DNA of 49,226 nt from Fibrobacter sp. (GCA_024399035.1 JAKSID010000020.1:1-49226), one strand, 5' to 3'. Counted from the first letter of the stretch, positions 15,647 through 23,942 are shown. Notes: generated from the letters alone by a model not told the origin. Translations and numbers: made by a program.

Positions 15647-16471
15647 CTATTCCCCAAACGTAATGGGCAATGTCACGGTGGTGTTGGTGACGCGGGCGCG
15701 GCCGAAGAGCCAGCGGTACACGGCGATTTTTACGTCGTCATCGAACATGTCGCTGCCGGTTGTAGACGAAACCATGGAAAGCTTGATGACTTCGCCGTTG
15801 GGCGCAATGGTCATTCGGATTACGACTTCGCCACCAAACTTGGGTTTGCGCTTTAGATACTTCTTGTAAATGCGCTGAAGTTCCGGAGTGTGCTTGTGCA
15901 CGACTTTCATGATACTTGCGGAATCGCGGGTGCCTTTTTCCACCACGAGACCAATGGGGCGTTCAGGCTCGGGCGGTTTTGGGGCGTAGATGTGTGAGTA
16001 GCGCGATTCGCCGTGGTTGCCATACTGGAAATGGAATGCGTTGCGGCAGTACGCCGGGTCCGCATCCTTGTAGGTTTTCTTGTCCTTAAGGATTCCCATT
16101 TCGTCGTATTCCATGACTTCGACGGTCTGGCGGCGGCTATTGCAGCGGGCCTCAAACACGGACTCGCCTTCTGTGCACTTGATGATTTCGTTGTCGTCGT
16201 CATCTTGCACGTAGAATTCCTGGCAATTATCTTCGCTATAAATTTCTACGTCGCGTTCCTGCCCGAAGGTGTAGATGCGGTTGGTATTTACGTTGACAAT
16301 GACTCCGTCCAGGTCTTCGTAACCCACGCATTTGAAGGTTTCGCCCTTGGAAACGCACCTGTTGGGAATTCTCTTGCGCTCCTTTACGAATTGCCCCAGG
16401 AAATCGTAAGGCGGACCGCCTGCGAGCACCCAGGAAACAAGGCAAAGGATTAAAGGGAATGCGAGTTTCAT
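15647..16471 (-). CDS. Secreted TonB-family C-terminal domain protein, 274 aa
   Basis: This is a paralogue of the gene at 5794-6768: same signal-peptide style (MKLAFPLILCLVSWVLAGG), the shared segment NRCVSKGETFKCVGYEDLDG, the ALFNTN/VNVNTN region, AYCRNAFHFQYGNHGESRYS, and the TonB-type C-terminus (SIMKVVHKHTPELQRIYKKY, VIRMTIAPNGEVIKLSMVSS, VTLPITFGE). It lacks the long Gly-rich linker of the other copy. An ATG at 16489 is an alternative start; neither has a clear ribosome site, and a TATACT-like box lies just upstream. Predicted periplasmic. The two paralogues enclose the toxin-antitoxin and repeat-rich stretch. Function unknown beyond the domain. Confidence 0.83.
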   Translation of the reverse strand: MKLAFPLILCLVSWVLAGGPPYDFLGQFVKERKRIPNRCVSKGETFKCVGYEDLDGVIVNVNTNRIYTFGQERDVEIYSEDNCQEFYVQDDDDNEIIKCTEGESVFEARCNSRRQTVEVMEYDEMGILKDKKTYKDADPAYCRNAFHFQYGNHGESRYSHIYAPKPPEPERPIGLVVEKGTRDSASIMKVVHKHTPELQRIYKKYLKRKPKFGGEVVIRMTIAPNGEVIKLSMVSSTTGSDMFDDDVKIAVYRWLFGRARVTNTTVTLPITFGE

Positions 16472-16514
16472 GGCTGAAAAAATAGCCATTTATACAGTAT
16501 ATGGTATGTAAAAA

Positions 16515-16654
16515 AAAGGAGACCCCGGCTCGGTGGCCGGGGTGACAACATTCAATAGTGGCCGGGGTGACAGCAATGTGGCGCGAAGCAGCTGCAATAC
16601 GACCCCGGATCAAGTCCGGGGTGACAGTAGCGCGGGGCCGGGGTGACACGCCCC
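16515..16654 (+). repeat. Cluster of GGGGTGACA palindromic repeats
   Basis: Four units occur: CCCCGGCTCGGTGGCCGGGG TGACA, GGCCGGGGTGACA, CCCCGGATCAAGTCCGGGG TGACA, and GGGGCCGGGGTGACA. The dyads GACCCCGGNTC...GGCCGGGGTGACA form hairpins. The cluster separates the TonB-like gene from rmuC. Confidence 0.8.
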
Positions 16655-17902
16655 CTAGTTCAACAATTTTTCGCTGATGGTCTTGGTGGTGGTGAGGCCA
16701 AGCTTTTGGATGCCCTCGAAACGGGAGACGATGCTGCCGCGGCCATCTTTAAGCTGGCCCTTGGCGGTACTGAAGGTCTTGTTGACCGTGTTCAGCTGGC
16801 GGTCCAAATCCGCAAAGGTTTCGCTGAAGCCGCAGAACTTTTCGTAAAGGTCCTCGGCGGATTTCAGAATCTTTAAGCAGTTTTCTTCTTGGCGGGTGTT
16901 CTTCCACGTAAAGAGAATAAGGCTCAGGGCCATCATCAGATTAGTAGGATTGATAATCAGCACGCCTTTCTTGTAAGCCTTGATGCCGATTTGCGGGTCC
17001 TGATTCATGGCCAGAATGTAGCTGCCTTCGTTGGGTACGAACATGAGCACGTAAGGCAAGGCCTCGGGCACGACGCTAGGATAATGCTTGCCGGCAAGTT
17101 CCTCCACATGGTCCCACACGCTCTTCAAGTTTTCCTTGGCGGCAAGTTCGCGGGCCACGTCATCGGCGGCGGAAACGTAGTTGGAGTATGCTGTCAGGGA
17201 GACCTTGGAGTCCACAATAATCTGGGTGCCGTCGGCGGCCTTTACAATAACGTCGGGGCGGAAATCATCGCCCTCTTTATCCTTGAAGTTTTTTTGCGTA
17301 AAGAATTCAACGCCTTCGCGGAGGCCGCTATCTTGCAGGATGTTGGTGAGGACTTGCTCGCCCCAGTCGCCCTGAACTTTGCCGCGGTTCTTGAGCGCAT
17401 CGGCGAGGTTTTCGGCGTCTTGGCCCAGCTTTGCGGACTGTTCCATCATTCGCTTGATGACGCCACCAAGTTCTGCGATGTTCTTGTCGCCGCCGGCTTT
17501 GGTTTCGCCCAGCTGTTTGCGCATGTTGTCCAATTCCTGGAGCAGGGGCTGCGTGAAGGACTCCATCTGTTCCTTGTTTGCGCCCTTGAGTTCATCGGAG
17601 CGATCCTTAAGGAGTTTTTCGGAAACCGCCTGGAACTGCGCCTGCATGGCTTCGAGCTGGCGGGCGAAATCTTCTTCGCGCTGTTTTTTTGAATCCACAG
17701 CGTGCTGCTGGACAAGTGCCGCATTCTTTTCTGCAACAAGCAAATCAGCCTGCAGGCTAGCAACCTGTTCCTTCAAGGCGTCATTTGCAGCGCGGGAGGC
17801 GGCCTTGTCGGCCTCCACCTGCTTAGACATTTTCAACTTGGCATAAAGAACACCAAGAGCCACGCCCATCAGGGCACACATAATACCAATAATAGCGATC
17901 AT
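16655..17902 (-). CDS. rmuC: RmuC family DNA recombination protein
   Basis: The 415-aa protein has an N-terminal membrane segment (MIAIIGIMCALMGVALGVLY), a long coiled coil (about 25-170, rich in Glu/Gln/Ala), then the RmuC nuclease-like domain with VQGDWGEQVLTNILQDSGLR, FRPDVIVKA, QIIVDSKVSLTAY and VLMFVPNEGSYILAMNQDPQ. RmuC limits inversions between short inverted repeats in E. coli, and the domain is related to restriction-endonuclease folds. An inverted-repeat-rich segment lies just upstream, and GGAGATGGC-like sequence precedes the ATG. The length and motifs look complete. It is a single-gene unit: repeats on both sides separate it from its neighbours. Confidence 0.93.
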   Translation of the reverse strand: MIAIIGIMCALMGVALGVLYAKLKMSKQVEADKAASRAANDALKEQVASLQADLLVAEKNAALVQQHAVDSKKQREEDFARQLEAMQAQFQAVSEKLLKDRSDELKGANKEQMESFTQPLLQELDNMRKQLGETKAGGDKNIAELGGVIKRMMEQSAKLGQDAENLADALKNRGKVQGDWGEQVLTNILQDSGLREGVEFFTQKNFKDKEGDDFRPDVIVKAADGTQIIVDSKVSLTAYSNYVSAADDVARELAAKENLKSVWDHVEELAGKHYPSVVPEALPYVLMFVPNEGSYILAMNQDPQIGIKAYKKGVLIINPTNLMMALSLILFTWKNTRQEENCLKILKSAEDLYEKFCGFSETFADLDRQLNTVNKTFSTAKGQLKDGRGSIVSRFEGIQKLGLTTTKTISEKLLN

Positions 17903-17965
17903 GCCATCTCCTTGTTTATTCCTACACTATTATCGCTTTTTATGCGGGAGTTGTCAAGAAAATGA

Positions 17966-18054
17966 TGGTTCCAGGTCAAGCCCGGGATGAAGCATTTCTT
18001 AGCGCTTTAGCGCTTAGAAAGACTTGTCCACGAAGTGGATGACAAATAAAGGGA
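17966..18054 (+). repeat. Palindromic repeat modules (AGCCCGGGATGA and AGCGCTTTAGCGCT)
   Basis: CCAGGTCAAGCCCGGGATGA is followed by AGCATTTCTTAGCGCTTTAG, CGCTTAGAAAGACTTGTCCA, CGAAGTGGATGACA. The second part is the same as 13273-13330 and 38728-38785. Confidence 0.8.
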
Positions 18055-18077
18055 TCTTTTTGAAAAAACGGGGCAAA

Positions 18078-18329
18078 TTACGGGAAAAGGGCAATGATTA
18101 GAGACATTTTTCCCGTAAAATTACAGACAAACTATCGAAAATAGTGAGATAGAAAGGGAAAATCCGCGACCATAGCCCCCTTTTGTGTATGTTTTGGGGT
18201 TATGACACTTATTTTAGGCCTAATTTTTTTACGAAATGAGGCTTTGCCAGCGGTTTTGGGGCCGCGTTGTTTTGAACAAAGTAACAAATTACGGGAAAAC
18301 CAGACCGAATTTGATTGTTTTTCCCGTAA
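18078..18329. repeat. Twin 11-19-11 inverted repeats of TTACGGGAAAA
   Basis: TTACGGGAAAA at 18078-18088 pairs with TTTTCCCGTAA at 18108-18118, and again at 18289-18299 with 18319-18329. Both hairpins have exact 11-bp arms and a 19-base spacer, and their spacers differ in sequence. The segment between 17903 and 18336 has no gene I can support; frames that cross it look like shadows. Confidence 0.8.
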
Positions 18330-18336
18330 ATCAGCC

Positions 18337-18936
18337 CTAATTTTCGGAATTATCCCCGAACATGGTTTCCCCAGCGCCAAACACGGCCTGCTGTTCGGCG
18401 GCTTCGTTCTCGCCACAGGCAAACCAAAAGTCAAAACGCTGCTCCATGTACTTTTGCAGGGGGGCCTCGCCAGCAAAGGCGGCGTGCTCGAAAAGCTTGT
18501 GGAAAGTGAAGTCCTGCTTTTTGAGGGTCTTGGACTTTAGCTGCACGCCCTTCACAAAGCTGTGCAGTTTTTTCGTGGAAACCTTCAGCTGGATATTAGC
18601 CTGCAATTTCTGGGAGAGCAGTCGGCACACATCCTGGAGATGTTCCTCGTCGTAATCATCTTCCCGGGGGAAGAAGCTTACCGTGAATGCGGAAAACAGG
18701 TGGCTGTAATCCTTGGGCGTATAGACGATTCTGCCGCTAATGTCCTGGTAGTCAAACAGGAACGAAATGTAGTTGGAAAAGCGTTCCTTTTTCACCACGG
18801 GCTTTAGAAAGGGGGCGTCGCCATCAGTCAAGGGCATGGCACGAAAAATGCCCCTGTCGTTCATCGGGACAATGTTCCTCTCGAGATAGTAGGGATCTTC
18901 GATGGAGAGGATTCCTGTTTTCAACTTTTCGCCCAT
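18337..18936 (-). CDS. Hypothetical protein, 199 aa
   Basis: I chose ATG 18936 (MGEKLKTGILSIEDPYYL). The frame is open further upstream only because it reads through GGGGTGACA repeats. The protein has no signal peptide or membrane segment. It contains SNYISFLFDYQDISGRIVYT, KDYSHLFSAFTVSFFPREDD, and a basic segment LHSFVKGVQLKSKTLKKQDF. The C-terminus is Glu/Ala-rich (ACGENEAAEQQAVF). I do not recognise the family. It is downstream of the PRPP synthetase gene on the same strand, but a repeat cluster separates them, so co-transcription is uncertain. Confidence 0.7.
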   Translation of the reverse strand: MGEKLKTGILSIEDPYYLERNIVPMNDRGIFRAMPLTDGDAPFLKPVVKKERFSNYISFLFDYQDISGRIVYTPKDYSHLFSAFTVSFFPREDDYDEEHLQDVCRLLSQKLQANIQLKVSTKKLHSFVKGVQLKSKTLKKQDFTFHKLFEHAAFAGEAPLQKYMEQRFDFWFACGENEAAEQQAVFGAGETMFGDNSEN

Positions 18937-18954
18937 GAAATCGAATTTAGAAAA

Positions 18955-19032
18955 AAAGACCCCGGCTCGGAGGCCGGGGTGACAATTCAAAGTAATGCCG
19001 GGGTGACAATTCAAAGTAATGCCGGAGTGGCT
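18955..19032 (+). repeat. GGGGTGACA repeat cluster
   Basis: CCCCGGCTCGGAGGCCGGGG TGACA is followed by two shorter units (ATTCAAAGTAATGCCGGGGT GACA and a diverged ATGCCGGAGTGGCTATTCAA). It lies between the PRPP synthetase gene and the 199-aa gene. Confidence 0.8.
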
Positions 19033-19079
19033 ATTCAAAAGCGCCGTAAGACACTGCAGCAGATTAGAACAGTCTTTAA

Positions 19080-20246
19080 CTAATACTGCTGGGGCGGCCA
19101 ACGAGGATTCTTGGAGCTCATGTCGATCTTGTAGAAGTCGCGTTCGAAGCGGCCGTCGTCCAGACCGTACATCTGCATGATGTGGCGAGCCATCCACTTA
19201 CCCAGCTTGAGGATAGTGAGCTTCTTGCGCAGGCGGCCCTGGCAGTCACGGTTCATGATATCCGGGAGGGTGGAGGTGGTGAGGATTTCGTCGATAGCGG
19301 GGCTGTTCAGCTTTTCACGAGCTTCTGCACTGGTGTGGAAGTGGGTGACGCCGAAGCACACGCGGTTGGGGTTACCCTTCTTGATGTGTTCGCAGCACTG
19401 CACGATGGTGGTACCGGTACGGACCATGTCATCGAATACGATCACGTCCTTGCCTTCGATTTCGTCGATGCTAATGTCGGAAAGTTCCGGGTTGAAGGTC
19501 ATGGAGATTTCACGTTCGCCGGTACGGACCTTGTCCATCACCACGCGCTTACATTCGGGGAGCTGGAGGGCATCGTATACAGCGTTCATGAAGGGGCGTG
19601 CGCCCTTATCCGGGGAAACGATCACCAGGTTGTTGCCGTCCTTACCGCACTGCACAAAGTTGCTGTTCTTGATGTAGTGAGCGTAAACGTCGGTGGGGAT
19701 CAGGTTGTGGAAGTGACCTTCGAAAATGTCGTTGAAAAGGTTCTGAACCTTGATAGAGTGGTTGTGGCAGGTGACCACAGCGTCAACACCGGACTTCTTG
19801 AGGAGTTCAGCATAGAGCATGCTGGTGAATGCCTGACCGTCAAACTTCTTGAGGTCGATATCCGGGCGATCCTTTTCAAGTTCGCCAACGCGGTGCGGGC
19901 CGCGGTCCTGTGCAGAGTAGAACAGGTCCGGTTCAACCAGAACCACGCGTTCTGCGCCGTTGTCCTTAGCGGCGCGAGCCAGGATCATGTTGCGCATTGC
20001 ATAGTCGTTACGGCTACGTTCGTGGTTAGAAACAGAGCAAATCAAAACAATCTTGCCTTCCAGACGGTGGCCGATATGTTCCAGGTCATCAGCATCCAGC
20101 ATGTAGCGGGGGCAGAATTCGGAGTTGGCGAAGGTCTTGAGGGACACCACGTCGGAAATGTCTTCGCGGAGACCGATGTACTGAGCCATGTCGATGGCAA
20201 ACGGATCATCGGTGAAGTTACCGGTCACGATAAAACGATCTGACAT
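19080..20246 (-). CDS. prs: Ribose-phosphate pyrophosphokinase (PRPP synthetase)
   Basis: The 388-aa enzyme makes PRPP from ribose 5-phosphate and ATP for purine, pyrimidine, His and Trp synthesis. Visible signatures are the C-terminal PRPP-binding loop VIVFDDMVRTGTTIVQCCEH near residues 270-290, the VSPDKGARPF motif, and the ligand-binding VTCHNHSIKVQ. The N-terminus ATG has AAGGCAATCTT upstream. It is about 70 residues longer than the usual ~315 aa, with an extra C-terminal segment (ILKLGKWMARHIMQMYGLDD) and divergent N-terminal part, so it belongs to a less common sub-branch. Transcription appears to begin upstream of the hairpin at 20334-20395, leaving an ~90-150 base leader that may be regulatory. 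Confidence 0.9.
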   Translation of the reverse strand: MSDRFIVTGNFTDDPFAIDMAQYIGLREDISDVVSLKTFANSEFCPRYMLDADDLEHIGHRLEGKIVLICSVSNHERSRNDYAMRNMILARAAKDNGAERVVLVEPDLFYSAQDRGPHRVGELEKDRPDIDLKKFDGQAFTSMLYAELLKKSGVDAVVTCHNHSIKVQNLFNDIFEGHFHNLIPTDVYAHYIKNSNFVQCGKDGNNLVIVSPDKGARPFMNAVYDALQLPECKRVVMDKVRTGEREISMTFNPELSDISIDEIEGKDVIVFDDMVRTGTTIVQCCEHIKKGNPNRVCFGVTHFHTSAEAREKLNSPAIDEILTTSTLPDIMNRDCQGRLRKKLTILKLGKWMARHIMQMYGLDDGRFERDFYKIDMSSKNPRWPPQQY

Positions 20247-20333
20247 AAGATTGCCTTGTTTTAAGGTTTTGAGTTGTTTGTGGGCAAAAATATAGTTAGA
20301 TAAGGGCCTTTTTTCAATGTTTTTTGATTCTCA

Positions 20334-20395
20334 CAGGGCTCGTTGAGGAGGTACCGTCACCTTGTAGAAAACCTCTCAACGATTATTACACCCTG
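20334..20395. other. Long two-part stem-loop in the prs / GH74 divergent intergenic region
   Basis: CAGGG (20334-20338) pairs with CCCTG (20391-20395). Inside it CGTTGAGGAGGT (20341-20352) pairs with ACCTCTCAACG (20371-20381) with one bulged base. The enclosed loop is 18 bases. Read on the minus strand it lies in the predicted 5' leader of prs. It has no T-tract, so it is not a simple terminator. It could be an RNA regulatory element or an operator. Confidence 0.5.
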
Positions 20396-20493
20396 GACCA
20401 TAGCGGTCTATCTTTTTATGGGGCAACGATATAAATTATACCTTGAATGAGTTTTGGAATAGGGATTTTTCACCTATAGGAATGTTGGGATAT

Positions 20494-23079
20494 ATGAAAA
20501 AGTTTATCGTTTTGGGCCTTTCCTTGCTGGCAACAGCTTCCATGGCCGAAAAATACGACTGGGGCAACGTCCGTTTCGACGGCGGTGGCTTCGTTAGCGC
20601 CGTTCTCCCCCATCCTACCGAAAAGAATCTTTTATACGCCCGCACCGACGTGGGCGGCATTTACCGCTGGGACGCCACCAATGGCATTTGGCTCCCCCTT
20701 ATGGACCAGTTCAACGAAGCCGACAAGGGCCTCTATGGCACCGAATCCTTCGCCCTGGACCCCACCGACCCCAAGCGCGTTTACGTTTTGGCAGGTACCG
20801 GCTACTTTAGCTGGGGCCGCACCGCAGTGCTCCGCTCCGAAGACTACGGCAACACCTGGGACACCACCTACGTAGGCTTCAAGGACGGCACAGGCATTCT
20901 GGCACACGGTAACGGCATGGGCCGTCAGACCGGTGAAAAGCTAGCTGTGGACCCCAACATGCCGAACATCATCCTTTGCGGCAGCCGCACCGCCGGTGTC
21001 TACAAGAGCACCGACTACGGTAAAACTTGGAGCAGCCTCTACAAGGTGGCCATCTCCAGCGCCTCCGGAAACAGCTTGACCAACGTGAACGGCGTATCCT
21101 TCGTAATGTTCGACGAATCCCAGGGCAAGCTGGCCGACGGCAGCACCGCCACCATCTACATCGGCCTTTCCGAAACCACCGACAACCTGCAGGTAAGTAA
21201 GGACGGCGGCAAGACCTGGAAGGTTATCGAAGGTGGTCCCGCCAAGTACATGCCCCACCGCGCCAAGATCGTGGACGGCGAAATGTTCATCACCTATGCC
21301 GATGGCCCAGGTCCCCACACCATTAGCAGCGGCGCTGTGATGAAGTTGAATCTCAAGACCGGCGAATGGACCGACATTACTCCCTACGATGACGAAGAAG
21401 ACGAAAACAAGGTCGTGCAGCACAAGAAGAACGAAAGTTCCTACGGCGGCATCGCCATCGACCCCAAGGACAAGAACCATATCGTAGTTTCCACTTTGGG
21501 TAAGTACACCGGCCGTCACGTGACCAAGGACGAACGCGACAACTACGGCGACCGTATCTATGTGACTACCGACGGCGGCAAGAACTGGATTCATGGTCAG
21601 CACTACGGCGACATCCCGAACATCGACGCCAACGGCACCGACTGGATTCCGGGTAACGCCATCCACTGGGCAGGTTCCCTGGAATTCGACCCCTTCGACA
21701 ACAAGAAGGTTTGGGTTACCAGCGGTAACGGCATTTTCCAGACCGACGATATTACTCAGAAGGTTCCCCTGTGGAAGTTCCAGAGCAAGGGTATCGAAGA
21801 AACTGTTCCCCTGGACATCGTAAGCATTCCGAACGGTCCGCTGGTTACTGCCATCGGTGACTACGACGGCGGCGTCTATACAGACATTAACGCTCCTGTA
21901 AAGCGCCACACTCCGATTGTGGGCTCCACCGAAAGCATGGGTTACGCTCCTCTGACAGGTACGCTGGTCCGCACAGGCGTGACAACGGAATACCTGCAGT
22001 ACGAAAGCAAGAACCACAATATGATGTACCGCTCCGACGACATGGGCGAAACTTGGACCGATCTCGAAGTTGACGGCATTATCAAGGGTTCCAAGGGCAT
22101 CGTGGCTCTTTCTGCAGACGGCAAGGTCATTATGCACAAGCCGGAAAACGGATCTTCCTACTATCGCTCCGCAGATAACGGCAAGACATGGGCTGCAGTG
22201 GATCTTCGCGCAGGCAACGGACGCATGACTCCAGACCCGGTAAATCCTGATGTATTCTACTTGGCCGGCGACAATGGCGAGTTCTTCGTTTCCAACGACG
22301 CAGGCGAAACATTCAAACAGGTTTCCAACCTCAAGACCAACGAAAACTGGGCTGGCGACGGCAACCCCATCCGCACCGTTCCCGGCAGAGAAGGTCACAT
22401 CTGGGTGGCTCGCGACCAGAACCAGATTTGGCAGACCGATGGTTACACTCACAACGGTCTCAGCTACACCGAAGACGGCGGCAAGACCTGGACTGATTGC
22501 GACATCGTCGGTACCGCAGTTGCAGTAGGTATCGGCAAGGCCAAGGAAGGCGCCGACTACGAAACCATCTACATCTGGGGCGGCACCAAGGACTCCATTG
22601 GCGAAAAGCAGTGGGGCGGTACGGAATACAAGTACTCCACCATCGGCATCTACCGCAGTACCGACAAGTGCAAGACCTGGGAACGCATCAACGATGACAT
22701 GCACCAGTTCGGTGGCCCGGGCAACGGCAAGTTCGTTGTAGGCGACATGAATACCTACGGCGTCGTGTACATGAGTACCGTGGGCCGCGGCACCATCGTG
22801 GGCGCTCCCGAAGGCACCGTGGTGCAGGGCGTCAAGACAGTACGCCTGCCGAACAACATTTCCGCCAAGATGCAGCTTGCAGGCCGCAACCTCTTCGTGG
22901 CCGCTCCCACAGGCTCCCGCGTGATGCTGATGGATTCCAAGGGACGCATCAAGCAGATGCACGCTGTTAACGGCAGCGTCACCATCTCCCTGGAAAGCCT
23001 GAGCGCAGGCACCTACTTCGCCAAGGTGGTTTCCAGCCACGGCGCAGTGCTGATGGTCCGCAAGGTGAACTTGAAATAA
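20494..23079 (+). CDS. GH74 xyloglucan-active glycoside hydrolase with C-terminal sorting tail
   Basis: The ATG at 20494 gives MKKFIVLGLSLLATASMAEK, a signal peptide; an in-frame ATG upstream would precede it with a hydrophilic leader. The body is typical GH74: FDGGGFVSAVLPHPTEKNLL, YARTDVGGIYRWD near residue 35, repeated beta-propeller tags (YKSTDYGKTWSSLY, VSKDGGKTWKVIEG, VTTDGGKNWIHGQ, YRSADNGKTWAAVD). GH74 enzymes hydrolyse xyloglucan, usually with an Asp catalytic pair. The last ~70 residues (LAGRNLFVAAPTGSRVMLMD, then GTYFAKVVSSHGAVLMVRKV) look like a C-terminal sorting domain used by the type IX secretion route in this phylum. The product should be extracellular. It stands alone with its own terminator at 23166-23198. 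Confidence 0.9.
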   Translation: MKKFIVLGLSLLATASMAEKYDWGNVRFDGGGFVSAVLPHPTEKNLLYARTDVGGIYRWDATNGIWLPLMDQFNEADKGLYGTESFALDPTDPKRVYVLAGTGYFSWGRTAVLRSEDYGNTWDTTYVGFKDGTGILAHGNGMGRQTGEKLAVDPNMPNIILCGSRTAGVYKSTDYGKTWSSLYKVAISSASGNSLTNVNGVSFVMFDESQGKLADGSTATIYIGLSETTDNLQVSKDGGKTWKVIEGGPAKYMPHRAKIVDGEMFITYADGPGPHTISSGAVMKLNLKTGEWTDITPYDDEEDENKVVQHKKNESSYGGIAIDPKDKNHIVVSTLGKYTGRHVTKDERDNYGDRIYVTTDGGKNWIHGQHYGDIPNIDANGTDWIPGNAIHWAGSLEFDPFDNKKVWVTSGNGIFQTDDITQKVPLWKFQSKGIEETVPLDIVSIPNGPLVTAIGDYDGGVYTDINAPVKRHTPIVGSTESMGYAPLTGTLVRTGVTTEYLQYESKNHNMMYRSDDMGETWTDLEVDGIIKGSKGIVALSADGKVIMHKPENGSSYYRSADNGKTWAAVDLRAGNGRMTPDPVNPDVFYLAGDNGEFFVSNDAGETFKQVSNLKTNENWAGDGNPIRTVPGREGHIWVARDQNQIWQTDGYTHNGLSYTEDGGKTWTDCDIVGTAVAVGIGKAKEGADYETIYIWGGTKDSIGEKQWGGTEYKYSTIGIYRSTDKCKTWERINDDMHQFGGPGNGKFVVGDMNTYGVVYMSTVGRGTIVGAPEGTVVQGVKTVRLPNNISAKMQLAGRNLFVAAPTGSRVMLMDSKGRIKQMHAVNGSVTISLESLSAGTYFAKVVSSHGAVLMVRKVNLK

Positions 23080-23165
23080 AAGACCGCGGACTGGTTCCGC
23101 TCAGTACAAGATCCGCGCGGGCCCCAAAAATAAACCGCGCACGAATCTCTCCAACAACCAAAACG

Positions 23166-23198
23166 AAATCCGTAGGGAGTAATCCCTACGGATTTTTT
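23166..23198 (+). terminator. Rho-independent terminator
   Basis: AAATCCGTAGGGA, GTAA loop, TCCCTACGGATTT followed by TTTT. It ends the GH74 transcript. Confidence 0.9.
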
Positions 23199-23204
23199 TA
23201 TGCC

Positions 23205-23291
23205 GGATTGTCATCCCGGACCTGTTCCCGGCGGACAGCACTTAGGAACTTGTTCCTTAGTGCGCATGGTCCCCGTATGGGGAGGATCTCC
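23205..23291 (-). repeat. Palindromic repeat module in reverse orientation
   Basis: TGTCATCCCGGACCTGTTCC, CACTTAGGAACTTGTTCCTT, GCGCATGGTCCCCGTATGGG and GAGGATCTCC are the reverse complement of the module at 7516, 13188, 38648 and 42700. This is the only copy of that module read in reverse. Confidence 0.7.
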
Positions 23292-23312
23292 TTTTTTTAT
23301 AGTTTTGAATTT

Positions 23313-23699
23313 ATGGTTAGGATTTCAAAGATTATTTCAATTCTTTTGTGCTCCGCCGTTTTGCTGGGCACCACCGGGTGCTCCACCTGCAGTACGGGAA
23401 TGCACCCCATCACAGGTAATATGGCATGCGGAGCAAGCATAGGCGTAGCCCCGGGAGTAGTCATGTTCCTAGGGTTCGCTGCCATTTCAGAAGATGATGA
23501 CGAAGACTATTATGACAAGTCTGAAAGAGAGCGAAAAATCGAGAACGGCCTTTTTCTCGGTTCCCTTGCCGCTATGGCTGGCGGAGCTCTGATCGGCACT
23601 GCCATAGGCGCTATCGTAGGAACCATCGATTGGCTCACCACAGGTCCAGACCCCAGACCAAAATACGACGAGAACTACGACCCTAACAAGCACCCTTAA
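23313..23699 (+). CDS. Small lipoprotein with glycine-zipper-like segment, 128 aa
   Basis: ATG 23313 gives MVRISKIISILLCSAVLLGT with lipobox GTTGC, so a lipoprotein is predicted. The region upstream (from 23208) is the reverse-oriented repeat and is not part of the gene. Features include a GMHPITGNMACGASIGVAPG segment, a Glu/Asp stretch (SEDDDEDYYDKSERERKIEN) and a Gly-rich hydrophobic segment (AAMAGGALIGTAIGAIVGTI), reminiscent of glycine-zipper domains. The C-terminus is Pro/Asp rich. A terminator follows at 23727. The function is unknown; such proteins usually sit in the outer membrane. Confidence 0.8.
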   Translation: MVRISKIISILLCSAVLLGTTGCSTCSTGMHPITGNMACGASIGVAPGVVMFLGFAAISEDDDEDYYDKSERERKIENGLFLGSLAAMAGGALIGTAIGAIVGTIDWLTTGPDPRPKYDENYDPNKHP

Positions 23700-23726
23700 A
23701 AATTTGAAAACAGATTGCACGAAAAA

Positions 23727-23754
23727 AGCCGACGAGTAAATCGCCGGCCTTTTT
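23727..23754 (+). terminator. Rho-independent terminator
   Basis: GCCGACGA, GTAAA loop, TCGCCGGC, then CTTTTT. It follows the lipoprotein gene. Confidence 0.85.
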
Positions 23755-23772
23755 AATGTCATGGGCACTTGC

Positions 23773-23815
23773 TTGTCATTGCGAGCCCGAAGGGCGAAGC
23801 AATCGAAGCACTTGC
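23773..23815 (+). repeat. Interspersed TGTCATTGCGAGC...GAAGCAATC repeat
   Basis: TTGTCATTGCGAGCCCGAAG followed by GGCGAAGCAATC is a palindromic intergenic repeat of a form common in many genomes. It starts with the complement of the GATGACA that ends the other modules of this window. Confidence 0.7.
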
Positions 23816-23832
23816 CTCGTTCAGTTCTTTAA

Positions 23833-23880
23833 TTAGAACTCGATAATACGATCGTTCTGCAGCATCTGTTCAAAAGTTTC
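23833..23880 (-). pseudogene. Duplicated 3' end of lysA (remnant)
   Basis: On the minus strand the frame reads ETFEQMLQNDRIIEF and a stop, parallel to QTWDQLLQNDKIIEF and a stop at the end of the intact lysA (stop at 23943). No more of the gene is visible. A perfect 10-bp inverted repeat (AAAATCAAGT/ACTTGATTTT, 23897-23918) sits between the two tails. It indicates a former second lysA-like gene or a tandem partial duplication. Confidence 0.6.
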
Positions 23881-23942
23881 CGAAGCCGAGCGATGCAAAA
23901 TCAAGTTCACTTGATTTTATATCCGAGGCGAAGAAACTAGGA

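Noticed and set aside
18202..18540. Plus-strand open frame (112 codons) across the twin inverted repeats
   Set aside because: Its second half is antisense to the 199-aa gene, and no ribosome site or conserved feature supports it.
18937..19197. N-terminal extension of the 199-aa gene up to 19197
   Set aside because: The extension reads through GGGGTGACA repeats and the 3' end of prs; the ATG at 18936 is the sensible start.
20334..20395. Resemblance of the minus strand here to 16S rRNA (GGTGACGGTACCT)
   Set aside because: Only about 13 bases match, and the surrounding sequence forms its own perfect stem; no rRNA fragment is supported.
20941..23040. Minus-strand open frame of 699 codons opposite the GH74 gene
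   Set aside because: It mirrors the repeated propeller codons and has no ribosome site; a shadow frame.
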